From the NCBI RefSeq assembly GCF_022662335.1, contig NZ_JAKNQJ010000001.1, forward strand, positions 62,001 to 126,000: a stretch of 64,000 bases of DNA, given 5' to 3'. Below, in pieces: positions 35,535 through 43,526 of this stretch. The notes beneath the pieces were generated by a model, which was not told the DNA's origin, did not search any database, and saw only the letters and a list, made by a program, of their open reading frames with translations. Position numbers and translations under genes: made by a program. Each line of letters begins with the position of its first letter. Position 1 is the first letter of the stretch. This DNA comes from Sphingomonas sp. CROZ-RG-20F-R02-07 (GTDB taxonomy: Bacteria; Pseudomonadota; Alphaproteobacteria; Sphingomonadales; Sphingomonadaceae).

Positions 35535-36686
35535 ATGAGCAGCTCGACCATCATCGACCATGCGGACGACTATGTCGCCCCCGCCGCTGAGCCACTGCCG
35601 CTCGACGCCTGGCACCGGGCGCATGGCGCGCGGATGGTGGAATTCGCCGGCTATCAGATGCCGATCCAGTATGACGGCATCATGGCCGAGCATCTGTGGA
35701 CGCGTGAGCAGGCCGGCCTGTTCGACGTCAGCCACATGGGCCAGCTCCGCTTCACGGGTGCCGGCACCGACGCCGCGCTCGAGACGTTGCTGCCCGCCGA
35801 TATCGCCGGCCTGCCGATGCACCGCGCGCGCTATTCGCTGTTGCTGGCCGACGACGGCGGCATCCTCGACGACCTGATGCTGACGCGGATCGCGCCCGAC
35901 GACGTGTATATGGTCGTGAACGGCGCCACCAAATATGATGACATCGCGCATATCCTCGCCGCGCTGCCCGACGACGTGACGCTGAACCTGATGGAGGATC
36001 ACGCGCTGCTCGCGGTGCAGGGGCCGAAGGCGGTTGCGGCGCTCGACCGGCTGGTGCCGGGCGTCGCGGCGATGGTGTTCATGCAGGGGCAGGCATTCAC
36101 CTGGGAAGGCGCCGATCTCTGGATCAGCCGTTCGGGCTATACCGGCGACGACGGGTGCGAGATTTCGGTGCCCGCCGCGATGGTCGAGCGGCTGGCCGAC
36201 GCGCTGCTCGCCCAGGCGGAGGTGAAGCCGATCGGCCTCGGCGCGCGCGATTCGCTCCGGCTCGAGGCGGGTTTGCCGCTCTATGGCCATGACCTCGATG
36301 CCGAAACGACGCCGGTGATGGCCGATCTGGGCTTTGCGCTGTCGAAGCGCCGCCGCGAGGAGGCGAATTTCCCCGGTGCCGCGCGCATCCTGGCCGAACG
36401 CACCGCGGGGCCCGCGGTCAAGCGCGTCGGCCTGATGGTCGAGGGGCGCCAGCCGGTGCGCGAGGGTGCGAGCGTGATCGACGATTCGAACACGCCCGTA
36501 GGCCGGGTCACCAGCGGCGGCTTCGCCCCCATGGTCGGTGCGGCGATCGCGATGGCCTATGTCCCGCTCGCCGATGCGGTGCCCGGCACCGCCGTGCGCC
36601 TCTATCAGCGCGGCAAGGTCCATCACGCGACCGTGGCCGCGATGCCCTTCGTTCCCCACCGCTATGTCCGTGCAGGAGGAAAATGA
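35535..36686 (+). CDS. gcvT: Aminomethyltransferase (glycine cleavage T protein)
   Basis: 383 residues. T protein transfers the methylene group from the aminomethyl-lipoyl arm of GcvH to tetrahydrofolate and frees ammonia. Family segments: [35 protein letters not shown], the catalytic-region [32 protein letters not shown], and the C-terminal [12 protein letters not shown]. Complete. It is first in gcvT-gcvH-gcvPA-gcvPB, one base ahead of gcvH. Confidence 0.96.
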   Translation: MSSSTIIDHADDYVAPAAEPLPLDAWHRAHGARMVEFAGYQMPIQYDGIMAEHLWTREQAGLFDVSHMGQLRFTGAGTDAALETLLPADIAGLPMHRARYSLLLADDGGILDDLMLTRIAPDDVYMVVNGATKYDDIAHILAALPDDVTLNLMEDHALLAVQGPKAVAALDRLVPGVAAMVFMQGQAFTWEGADLWISRSGYTGDDGCEISVPAAMVERLADALLAQAEVKPIGLGARDSLRLEAGLPLYGHDLDAETTPVMADLGFALSKRRREEANFPGAARILAERTAGPAVKRVGLMVEGRQPVREGASVIDDSNTPVGRVTSGGFAPMVGAAIAMAYVPLADAVPGTAVRLYQRGKVHHATVAAMPFVPHRYVRAGGK

Positions 36687-36687
36687 C

Positions 36688-37059
36688 ATGAGCCGTTATT
36701 TCACCGAAGATCATGAATGGGTCGATGTCGACGGCGATGTCGGCACCGTAGGGATCAGCGACTATGCGCAGAGCCAGCTGGGCGACATCGTGTTCGTCGA
36801 CGTGCCCGAGGACGGCAAGCGGCTGACCAAGGGCGACGAGGCCGCGGTGGTCGAATCGGTCAAGGCCGCATCCGACGTCTATTCGCCGGTGTCGGGCAAC
36901 GTGATCGAGGGCAATCCCGCGCTCGCCGACGAGCCTGCGCTGGTGAACAGCGATGCCGAGGCCGAGGGCTGGTTCTTCAAGATCACGCTCAGCGATCCGT
37001 CCGAGCTGGAAGAGCTGATGGACGAGGCCGCCTACGAGGCGTTCGTCGCCAAGCTGTAA
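36688..37059 (+). CDS. gcvH: Glycine cleavage H protein (lipoyl carrier)
   Basis: 123 residues from ATG 36688, one base after the gcvT stop and preceded by AGGAGG. The lipoylated lysine is in [15 protein letters not shown]. Other signatures: [36 protein letters not shown] and [12 protein letters not shown]. It shuttles the aminomethyl group between the P, T and L proteins. No lpd gene for the L protein is in the window. Confidence 0.96.
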   Translation: MSRYFTEDHEWVDVDGDVGTVGISDYAQSQLGDIVFVDVPEDGKRLTKGDEAAVVESVKAASDVYSPVSGNVIEGNPALADEPALVNSDAEAEGWFFKITLSDPSELEELMDEAAYEAFVAKL

Positions 37060-37070
37060 TCCCTACCGGA

Positions 37071-37160
37071 TCACCCTTGCCCTTCCGGCGCTTGGCGCCT
37101 CCCTTCCTCTCTGGATGCGAGAGGGAAGGGGCACGCCGCCGCAGGCGGTGGGAAGGGTGA
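37071..37160. repeat. REP-like palindromic element between gcvH and gcvPA
   Basis: A 90-bp nested inverted repeat. The outer arms are TCACCCTT...CCCTTCC at 37071 and GGGAAGGGTGA ending at 37160. An inner hairpin pairs CCCTTCCTCTC with GAGAGGGAAGGG. Smaller GC hairpins lie between. This type of element is widespread in proteobacterial intergenic DNA. It is unrelated in sequence to families A and B. It accounts for nearly all of the 119-bp gap. Confidence 0.75.
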
Positions 37161-37178
37161 GGGCGATGGAGAAATGAA

Positions 37179-38537
37179 TTGCGCTACCTGCCGCTTACCC
37201 CGTCCGACCGCCAGGAGATGCTCGGCGTCATCGGCGCCGCCACGATCGACGCGCTGTTCGCCGACGTGCCCGAAGCCGCACGGCTCGCCGGGCCGATCGA
37301 GGGCCTGCCGGCCCACGCCTCCGAACTGAGCGTCGAGCGGCACATGACCGCGCTCGCGCGGCGCAACATGGTGGCGGGCGAGGTGCCGTTCTTCCTCGGC
37401 TGCGGCGCGTATCGGCATCATGTGCCTGCCAGCGTCGACCACCTGATCCAGCGCGGCGAATTCCTGACCGCCTATACGCCCTATCAGCCGGAGATCGCGC
37501 AGGGCACGCTGCAGATGCTCTTCGAATTCCAGACGCAGGTGGCGCGGCTGCTCGGCACCGACGTGGCCAACGCGTCGATGTACGACGGATCGACCGCCTG
37601 CTGGGAAGCGGTCGGCATGGCGCGGCGGATCACGAAGCGCGGCAAGGCGATCCTGTCGTCGGGGCTGCACCCGCATTATGTCTCGGTCGCCAAAACGATG
37701 GCGAAGTACACCGGCGACGTGCTGGAAACGTCCACGCCGACGCTGTCCGCCGACACCGATATCGACGCGCTGATCGCCGCGGTCGACGGCGAGACGAGCT
37801 GCGTGGTGGTGCAATATCCCGACATCCTGGGCCGCATCGCCGACCTGACGCCGCTGGCCGAGGCCTGCCATGCGCACAAGGCGCTGCTGATCGCGGTGGT
37901 GACGGAGCCGGTCGCGATGGGTGCGATCCGTGCGCCCGGCGAGATGGATGCTGACATCGTCGTCGGCGAGGGCCAGTCGCTCGGCGTCGGGCTCCAGTTC
38001 GGCGGCCCCTATGTCGGGCTGTTCGGCTGCAAGGAGAAATATGTCCGCCAGATGCCGGGGCGGCTATGCGGCGAGACGGTGGACGCCGATGGCCGGCGCG
38101 GCTTCGTGTTGACGCTGTCGACGCGCGAGCAGCATATCCGCCGCGAAAAGGCGACGAGCAACATCTGCACCAACAGCGGGCTCTGCGCGCTCGCCTTCTC
38201 GATCCACATGACGCTGCTGGGCGAGGCGGGGCTGCGACGGATGGCGGGGCTCAACCATGCCGGCGCCGTCCACGCCGCGCGGCGTCTTGCGCAGGTGCCG
38301 GGGGTGAGCGTGATGAACGATACCTTCTTCAACGAATTCACGCTGGTGCTGCCGCGCGAGGCGCGCCCGGTGGTGCGCACGCTGGCCGACCGCGGCATCC
38401 TGGCCGGCGTGTCGCTCGGCCGGCTCTATCCCGGCATCGACTCGCTCGCGGGCGGGCTGGTGGTCGCGGTGACGGAGACGACCACCGCGGAGGATGTCGA
38501 GGCACTGGCGACCGCATTGGAGGAGACCCTGGCATGA
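37179..38537 (+). CDS. gcvPA: Glycine dehydrogenase (decarboxylating) subunit 1
   Basis: 452 residues. The only possible start after an in-frame stop at 37158 is TTG 37179, preceded by GGAG at seven bases. The product begins MRYLPLTPSDRQEMLGVIG, as in the family. GcvPA is the N-terminal half of the P protein, as in other split systems; together with GcvPB it decarboxylates glycine. Seen: SVDHLIQRGEFLTAYTPYQ, YDGSTACWEAVGMA, HPHYVSVAKTMAKYTGD, VGEGQSLGVGLQFGGPYVG and TREQHIRREKATSNICTN. The PLP lysine is in the other subunit. Its stop overlaps gcvPB (ATGA). Confidence 0.95.
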   Translation: MRYLPLTPSDRQEMLGVIGAATIDALFADVPEAARLAGPIEGLPAHASELSVERHMTALARRNMVAGEVPFFLGCGAYRHHVPASVDHLIQRGEFLTAYTPYQPEIAQGTLQMLFEFQTQVARLLGTDVANASMYDGSTACWEAVGMARRITKRGKAILSSGLHPHYVSVAKTMAKYTGDVLETSTPTLSADTDIDALIAAVDGETSCVVVQYPDILGRIADLTPLAEACHAHKALLIAVVTEPVAMGAIRAPGEMDADIVVGEGQSLGVGLQFGGPYVGLFGCKEKYVRQMPGRLCGETVDADGRRGFVLTLSTREQHIRREKATSNICTNSGLCALAFSIHMTLLGEAGLRRMAGLNHAGAVHAARRLAQVPGVSVMNDTFFNEFTLVLPREARPVVRTLADRGILAGVSLGRLYPGIDSLAGGLVVAVTETTTAEDVEALATALEETLA

Positions 38538-40102
38538 GCATCAATCCGAGCGGCTGGCGCCCCGAGATGACGCCCGAGCGGCGCGCGCCCGTGCAGAGCT
38601 TCACCGGCAACAAGGCGCTGATGCTGGAGGAGCCGCTGATCTTCGAGATCGGCGACACGAAGACGACGGGCGTCGATTTCGCCGAAGGCGATGTCGCGCA
38701 CGATCGGCTGGGCGACCTGACGCGCAAGGCGCCGATCGGCCTGCCGGGCCTTTCCGAGCCCGAGACGGTGCGCCATTATACGCGGCTCAGCCGCCAGAAT
38801 TACGCGATCGACCTGGGGCTCTTCCCGCTCGGATCGTGCACGATGAAGCACAATCCGCGGCTGAACGAGAAGATGGCGCGGCTGCCGGGCTTTGCCGACG
38901 TGCATCCGCTGCAGCCGGTCGATACGGTGCAGGGCGCGCTGGCGGTCATCAACGAACTGGCGGTGTGGCTGATCCGGCTGACCGGCATGTACGGCGTCGC
39001 GATGAGCCCCAAGGCGGGCGCGCATGGCGAGCTGTGCGGCATGCTGTGCATCAAGGCGGCGCTGGAAAAGCGCGGCGAGGGGCACCGCAAGGTCGTTCTT
39101 GTGCCCGAATCCGCACACGGCACCAACCCCGCGACCGCCGCCTTCGCCGGCTTCACCGTGGAGGACATTCCCGCCACCGCCGACGGCCGCGTGGACACCG
39201 CGGCGCTGAAGGCGCGGCTGGGGCCGGACGTCGCCGCGGTGATGATTACCAACCCCAACACCTGTGGCCTGTTCGAACGCGATCTGAAGGCGATCAGCGA
39301 CGCGGTTCATGACGCGGGCGGCTATGTCTATTGCGACGGCGCGAACTTCAACGCGATCGTCGGCCGGGTACGCCCCGGCGACCTGGGCATCGATGCGATG
39401 CACATCAACCTGCACAAGACCTTCTCCACCCCGCATGGCGGCGGCGGCCCGGGGTCGGGGCCGGTGGTGCTGTCCGAAGCGCTCGCGCCGTTCGGCCCGC
39501 TGCCCTTCACCGCGCGCATGGCCGACGGCCACATCGCGCTGATCGAGGAAGAGACCGCGGGCGACGATCACCCCGACACGTTCGGGCGGATGACCGCGTT
39601 TCACGGCCAGATGGGCATGTTCACGCGCGCGCTCACCTATATCCTCAGCCACGGCGCCGATGGGCTGCGCCAGGTCGCCGAGGATGCGGTGCTCAACGCC
39701 AATTACATCCTGCGCTCGCTGGAGGAAACGCTCGACGCGCCTTTCGCCGGGGCGGGGCCGTGCATGCACGAGGCGATCTTCAGCGATGCGAACCTCGCCG
39801 AGGGCTTCTCGACGCTGGACGTCGCGAAGGGGCTGATCGACGAGGGCTTCCACCCGATGACGGTCTATTTCCCGCTGGTGGTGCACGGCGCGATGCTGGT
39901 CGAGCCGACCGAAACCGAGTCCAAGGCGGCGCTCGACCAGTTCATCGGCGCGCTGCGCAGCGTGGCGGAGCGCGCGAAGGCGGGCGACCCGTCGCTGAAA
40001 TCGGCGCCGCATTTCGCGCCGCGCGCGCGGCTCGACGAGACTCTGGCGGCGCGCAAGCCGGTGCTGGTGTGGAAGGGGGAAGCGGGAGAGACGGCGGGGT
40101 AG
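38534..40102 (+). CDS. gcvPB: Glycine dehydrogenase (decarboxylating) subunit 2
   Basis: 522 residues from ATG 38534, overlapping the gcvPA stop. This half carries the pyridoxal phosphate lysine in MHINLHKTFSTPHGGGGPG. Other marks: LYDLGLFPLGSCTMKHNPR-type segment (IDLGLFPLGSCTMKHNPR), MYGVAMSPKAGAHGELCGM, VLVPESAHGTNPATAAFAG and DDHPDTFGRMTAFHGQMGMF. Complete. It is the last gene of the gcv operon; the AT-rich islet begins immediately after. Confidence 0.95.
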   Translation: MSINPSGWRPEMTPERRAPVQSFTGNKALMLEEPLIFEIGDTKTTGVDFAEGDVAHDRLGDLTRKAPIGLPGLSEPETVRHYTRLSRQNYAIDLGLFPLGSCTMKHNPRLNEKMARLPGFADVHPLQPVDTVQGALAVINELAVWLIRLTGMYGVAMSPKAGAHGELCGMLCIKAALEKRGEGHRKVVLVPESAHGTNPATAAFAGFTVEDIPATADGRVDTAALKARLGPDVAAVMITNPNTCGLFERDLKAISDAVHDAGGYVYCDGANFNAIVGRVRPGDLGIDAMHINLHKTFSTPHGGGGPGSGPVVLSEALAPFGPLPFTARMADGHIALIEEETAGDDHPDTFGRMTAFHGQMGMFTRALTYILSHGADGLRQVAEDAVLNANYILRSLEETLDAPFAGAGPCMHEAIFSDANLAEGFSTLDVAKGLIDEGFHPMTVYFPLVVHGAMLVEPTETESKAALDQFIGALRSVAERAKAGDPSLKSAPHFAPRARLDETLAARKPVLVWKGEAGETAG

Positions 40103-40131
40103 TTGGCGGCTTACGCCCAATAGCGGACCTA

Positions 40132-40542
40132 ATGCTTACCGCAATTAGGGAAACATTTACAGGCATCTCGTATCGCAACGCGATGGGACAAGCTCGTTTT
40201 TTTACCTCGCAATTCAGCGAAGACAATGACGGCGTTGTTTTCCGCGACAGCGGAACAGGCCGCGCATACCGCATCACTTTTTCCGAAAGGGATCAGATGA
40301 TTGCAATATATTCTCGTCTAACCAACCGGAACGGATTGCTAATGGTAGCGCCGATCTTCGTTGCATATGGTTTTTCCCGATTGATGGGCCTTTTGCCTCA
40401 AAGAGTCGTGATCGCACTCATTATAATAGATGCAGTTTTTTTTATTCCAGTTCTTTGCTGGGGAAATTGGGCCAACGCGTCGGCGCGAACCAAAGCAATG
40501 GACGTTCTCGGTAGCCGGCCGTCATTTCCTTCAATATACTGA
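40132..40542 (+). CDS. Small membrane protein in AT-rich islet, unknown
   Basis: 136 residues from ATG 40132; no good ribosome site precedes it, and ATG 40183 is possible. The first ~65 residues are soluble and strand-rich (GVVFRDSGTGRAYRITFSERDQ). Then come two membrane segments (MVAPIFVAYGFSRLMGLL and VVIALIIIDAVFFIPVLCW) and a short polar tail. Base composition and codon use are clearly more AT-rich than the neighbouring gcv genes, which suggests acquisition by transfer. No family recognised. Confidence 0.5.
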   Translation: MLTAIRETFTGISYRNAMGQARFFTSQFSEDNDGVVFRDSGTGRAYRITFSERDQMIAIYSRLTNRNGLLMVAPIFVAYGFSRLMGLLPQRVVIALIIIDAVFFIPVLCWGNWANASARTKAMDVLGSRPSFPSIY

Positions 40543-40772
40543 ACAACTAAAATCCACTCATTTTAGCTGGTGCCGATGGTTTGCTGCGGAAGATCGTAGC
40601 TAATGTGAGCGCCTTGCTTTCGGAAAGATGACCGTCCGCTTTCCACCAGGATGCGAAATTCCACGCTGGCGGCTCCCGCCCAATTTCGGACAATCAGCCG
40701 CGTATGTAGACCGACCGCGTGAATCTTTAACCCTCCGGTGCCATGCATACGCGCGGTAATAACGAGGCGAAC

Positions 40773-41369
40773 ATGGGCGCTCAAAATATACAACGAACTG
40801 CTGCTACCTTTGCAGCCCCTGCCTTACCACTATTGGCAGCTATTTGGGCTGTTCATCAGCCAGAGTTCGTCACCCTTACTAAGTCTGTTCCGCATCCGCC
40901 AGTTGCGCTTACGATTGCGATCATAATCTATTTTGTGGTCTTTGGTGTTATATGCCGGAGGGAAATACCAGCGATAAAAATCGCGGGTGCCCTGTGGATC
41001 ATATCGATATCGGCTAGTCTTTACGGAAGTGGATTTATATATAGAACATATTGTCAAAACAAAATATTTGATAATCGTACTACGGTCTATGTTCGTTCAA
41101 TTGTGATAGTACAAGTCGCGCGTGTAGTGGGCCGTGGAGGGCCAGGCTATTACGCGAAAATCAGTCCCGATGGGCGGGATGCGATGTTAGAGATCAGCAA
41201 GGGGTTATTTGATAGGTGGAATCGGGCTGCCGCCAATTCTGGAATAGCCAACAAAGAGTTCCTTCCTGATTGCAAGATCAGTGTCACCGTTCAGAAGGCA
41301 ATCGGCGGAGCGGAGCGAATCGCCGACCGTCGGCTATTTACCGATCGCGATGTAGTTTCGACATGCTAA
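40773..41369 (+). CDS. Membrane protein in AT-rich islet, unknown
   Basis: 198 residues from ATG 40773, chosen over ATG 40743 because GAGG lies six bases before it. Two or three N-terminal membrane segments (FAAPALPLLAAIWAV, VALTIAIIIYFVVFGVI, AGALWIISISASLYGSGFIY) are followed by a soluble C-terminal domain of about 105 residues with three cysteines in total, ending DRDVVSTC. A 60-base stretch inside it (41041-41100) has only 17 G or C. The 230 bp before it hold no gene that I can support. Family unknown. Confidence 0.6.
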   Translation: MGAQNIQRTAATFAAPALPLLAAIWAVHQPEFVTLTKSVPHPPVALTIAIIIYFVVFGVICRREIPAIKIAGALWIISISASLYGSGFIYRTYCQNKIFDNRTTVYVRSIVIVQVARVVGRGGPGYYAKISPDGRDAMLEISKGLFDRWNRAAANSGIANKEFLPDCKISVTVQKAIGGAERIADRRLFTDRDVVSTC

Positions 41370-41524
41370 CCAGCTGAAGGTGATCGGTTGCACGCGCTCG
41401 CCCGGACTCGGAATGTCTGCTCACCACCACGTCGAGCCGTTAGCGGTCAGCGATGCGTGAGCCCGAAGCAGTCGACCGGCAATCGCCCAGTTGCGGAGAT
41501 TCATGTCACGCTTATAAAGCATCT

Positions 41525-41842
41525 ATGTATGAAGCATGGCTCTCTCTAAAGCGTGAACGGAACGCAATCTTTGGGATCGGCATATTGATCGCGGTCATTA
41601 TTTCGGTCGTTATTCTCTGCCAATCCGGACCGACCCAAATCGAAGCGGGAGTAATCGTCAGATTTGAAAGTCGAGCAGACGTTATAGGTGATCAACCAAT
41701 CGTCGATGTCAAGCTCGCCGACGGACACGTCGAGCAAATAAGGACTACGCAGGATTTGTTGAACCGCTGCAAGACAGGCGGCCGTATTTCACTAATCCGC
41801 AGGCCACACAGCCTACAGGTTTCGCCCGATGGCTGCATTTAA
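41525..41842 (+). CDS. Single-pass membrane protein in AT-rich islet, unknown
   Basis: 105 residues from ATG 41525 (MYEAWLSLKRERN). An in-frame ATG at 41453 would add an unlikely polar leader. A membrane segment (IFGIGILIAVIISVVILC) follows a short basic cytosolic start. The rest is a small β-rich domain (GVIVRFESRADV, PIVDVKLADGHVEQI, GGRISLIRRPHS) that looks OB- or SH3-like by pattern only, with two cysteines. The 155 bp before it and the 158 bp after it show nothing that I can name. Family unknown. Confidence 0.55.
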   Translation: MYEAWLSLKRERNAIFGIGILIAVIISVVILCQSGPTQIEAGVIVRFESRADVIGDQPIVDVKLADGHVEQIRTTQDLLNRCKTGGRISLIRRPHSLQVSPDGCI

Positions 41843-42000
41843 AACTGGCAGTGAATGTCCGCTCTCCACCAACTCCGGCTATTTGCGCCGCTCCCAAAAG
41901 CCGGCCTCGACGCCCCCATTCCAGCGCTCCCACCCACACCCTTCCCATAACTGTATCGTCACGCTAATACACGCGGCACAGACGACGAGGGGGCTCTTCG

Positions 42001-42540
42001 ATGAACACGCACGCGGTTACCGTCCATCAGGCGGGCAATCCGCTCGTCACTTATGCGATCACCGCCGTCGTGATCGCGGTCGTCATGGCGCTGCGCTGGC
42101 GGCGGATGCGGCGGGTGATGCCGTTGAAGCTCGAACGGCTGTGGATCGTGCCGGCGCTCTATCTCGTCATCGCCATCGCGATGTTCGTGGTGGCGCCGCC
42201 GGTGGGGCCGGGCTGGCTCTTCTGCCTCGTCGCGCTGGTGCTGGGCGCGGCGCTCGGCTGGCAGCGCGGGCGGATGATGCGGATCGCGATCGATCCCGAG
42301 ACCCACGCGCTGAACCAGGTGGGCTCGCCCGCGGCGATGCTGTTCCTCGTTGCGATCGTGCTGCTGCGCTCGGGCGCACGCGCGGCGATCGACAGCGGCG
42401 CGGGCACGATGCTCCACCTCAATACGCTGGCCGTCACCGATATGCTGGTGGCGCTGGCACTCGGCCTGTTCACCGCCACGCGGGTGGAAATGTATCTGCG
42501 CGGGCGGCGGATGCTGGAGGCGGCGCGGCGCGTCAGCTGA
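42001..42540 (+). CDS. CcdC/DUF1453-like integral membrane protein
   Basis: 179 residues with four membrane segments (YAITAVVIAVVMALRW, LWIVPALYLVIAIAMFVV, WLFCLVALVLGAALGW, AAMLFLVAIVLLRSGA) and a fifth weaker one near the end (MLVALALGLFTATRVEMYL). The RMRRVMPLKLERLWIVPALY and GWQRGRMMRIAIDPETHAL segments resemble DUF1453/CcdC-type proteins. A GAGGGGG ribosome site precedes the ATG. GC content is back to the genome norm. Its 3' end overlaps that of the convergent transporter gene by 8 bp. Confidence 0.65.
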   Translation: MNTHAVTVHQAGNPLVTYAITAVVIAVVMALRWRRMRRVMPLKLERLWIVPALYLVIAIAMFVVAPPVGPGWLFCLVALVLGAALGWQRGRMMRIAIDPETHALNQVGSPAAMLFLVAIVLLRSGARAAIDSGAGTMLHLNTLAVTDMLVALALGLFTATRVEMYLRGRRMLEAARRVS

Positions 42541-43438
42541 GGCCCTGCGAAGCCGCCTGCCGGGTTTCCTCGCGGCGGCGGACATGTTCGCGCCACACGA
42601 TGTAGAGCCCGCTGCCGATGATGATCGGCGCCCCCGCCCAGGTGGCGGCGGGGGGCAGCGCGCCGAAGATCAGCCAGCCGAACAGCGTCGCCCAGAGCAG
42701 GCTGGAATAATCCATCGGCACGACGAGCGTGACGGGGCCGAGCTTCAGCGACCACGTCATGGCGATCTGCGCGCATCCGCCGAGCAACCCCACGCCCGCC
42801 AGGCACGCCCAGGCCGCCCGGTCGTGCGCCTGCGCGACCTGCGCATAGATCAGCCCCATCGGCACCAGCGACAGCGTGGAGAACCAGAACACCGTCGTCA
42901 GCGGCGCCTCCGTCCGCCCGATCCGCCGCAGCAGGATCGAGACCGCCGCGGTGCCCAGCGCCCCCGCCACCGCGCAGGCCGCGCCGGCGACGGGCACGTG
43001 CGCGCCGCCGGGCTGCGCCACCACCAGCACGCCGACAAAGCCCGTCGCCACCGCCACCCAGCGGTGCCAGCCGGTCGGCTCGCGCAGGATCAGCGCGCCG
43101 AGGATGGTCGCGAAGATCGGCACGCTGAACCCGATCGTGGTCGCCTCCGCCAGCGGCAGCGCCACGATGCCCGAAAAGGTGAACGCCATCGCGCTCAGCC
43201 CGACGATGGCGCGGCCGATATGCGCCGGGATCCGCTGCGTGGCGACCGAGCGCAGCCCGGGCCCGCACGCGATCACGCTGCCCACCAGCAGCGCCGCGCC
43301 GAACTGGCGATAGAACAGGATCTCCGCCACGCTGGCGCCGTGGATCTGCGCCAGCTTGATGACCGCGTTCATCGCGGCGAAGAACACCACCGACACGAGC
43401 CGGAGCACGATCGCGGGGAGCAGGCGGTCGGTGGCCAT
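42533..43438 (-). CDS. DMT family (EamA) transporter
   Basis: 301 residues with ten membrane segments in two EamA repeats. First repeat: FFAAMNAVIKLAQIHGASVAEILFYR-like start (VVFFAAMNAVIKLA) to ATTIGFSVPIFATILGALIL. Second repeat: MTWSLKLGPVTLVVPMDYSSLLWATLFGWLIFG, quoted here in parts MTWSLKLG and VVPMDYSSLLWATL. Such carriers export amino acids, nucleobases or drugs; the cargo is unknown. It is transcribed divergently from proS. Confidence 0.9.
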   Translation of the reverse strand: MATDRLLPAIVLRLVSVVFFAAMNAVIKLAQIHGASVAEILFYRQFGAALLVGSVIACGPGLRSVATQRIPAHIGRAIVGLSAMAFTFSGIVALPLAEATTIGFSVPIFATILGALILREPTGWHRWVAVATGFVGVLVVAQPGGAHVPVAGAACAVAGALGTAAVSILLRRIGRTEAPLTTVFWFSTLSLVPMGLIYAQVAQAHDRAAWACLAGVGLLGGCAQIAMTWSLKLGPVTLVVPMDYSSLLWATLFGWLIFGALPPAATWAGAPIIIGSGLYIVWREHVRRREETRQAASQGLS

Positions 43439-43526
43439 GCGCTCTCCTAGCCACGCCGCCGCACCCCGTCATCCCCTGCGCGGCCGAGGGTGACGGGCTG
43501 CCGGATTGCGGTTACAGCCCGCGGCC

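Noticed and set aside
40563-40793. 76-codon minus-strand frame in the AT-rich islet
   Set aside because: No ribosome site, no recognisable domain, and it overlaps the start region of the better supported plus-strand gene. Possibly a decayed gene, but I cannot support it.
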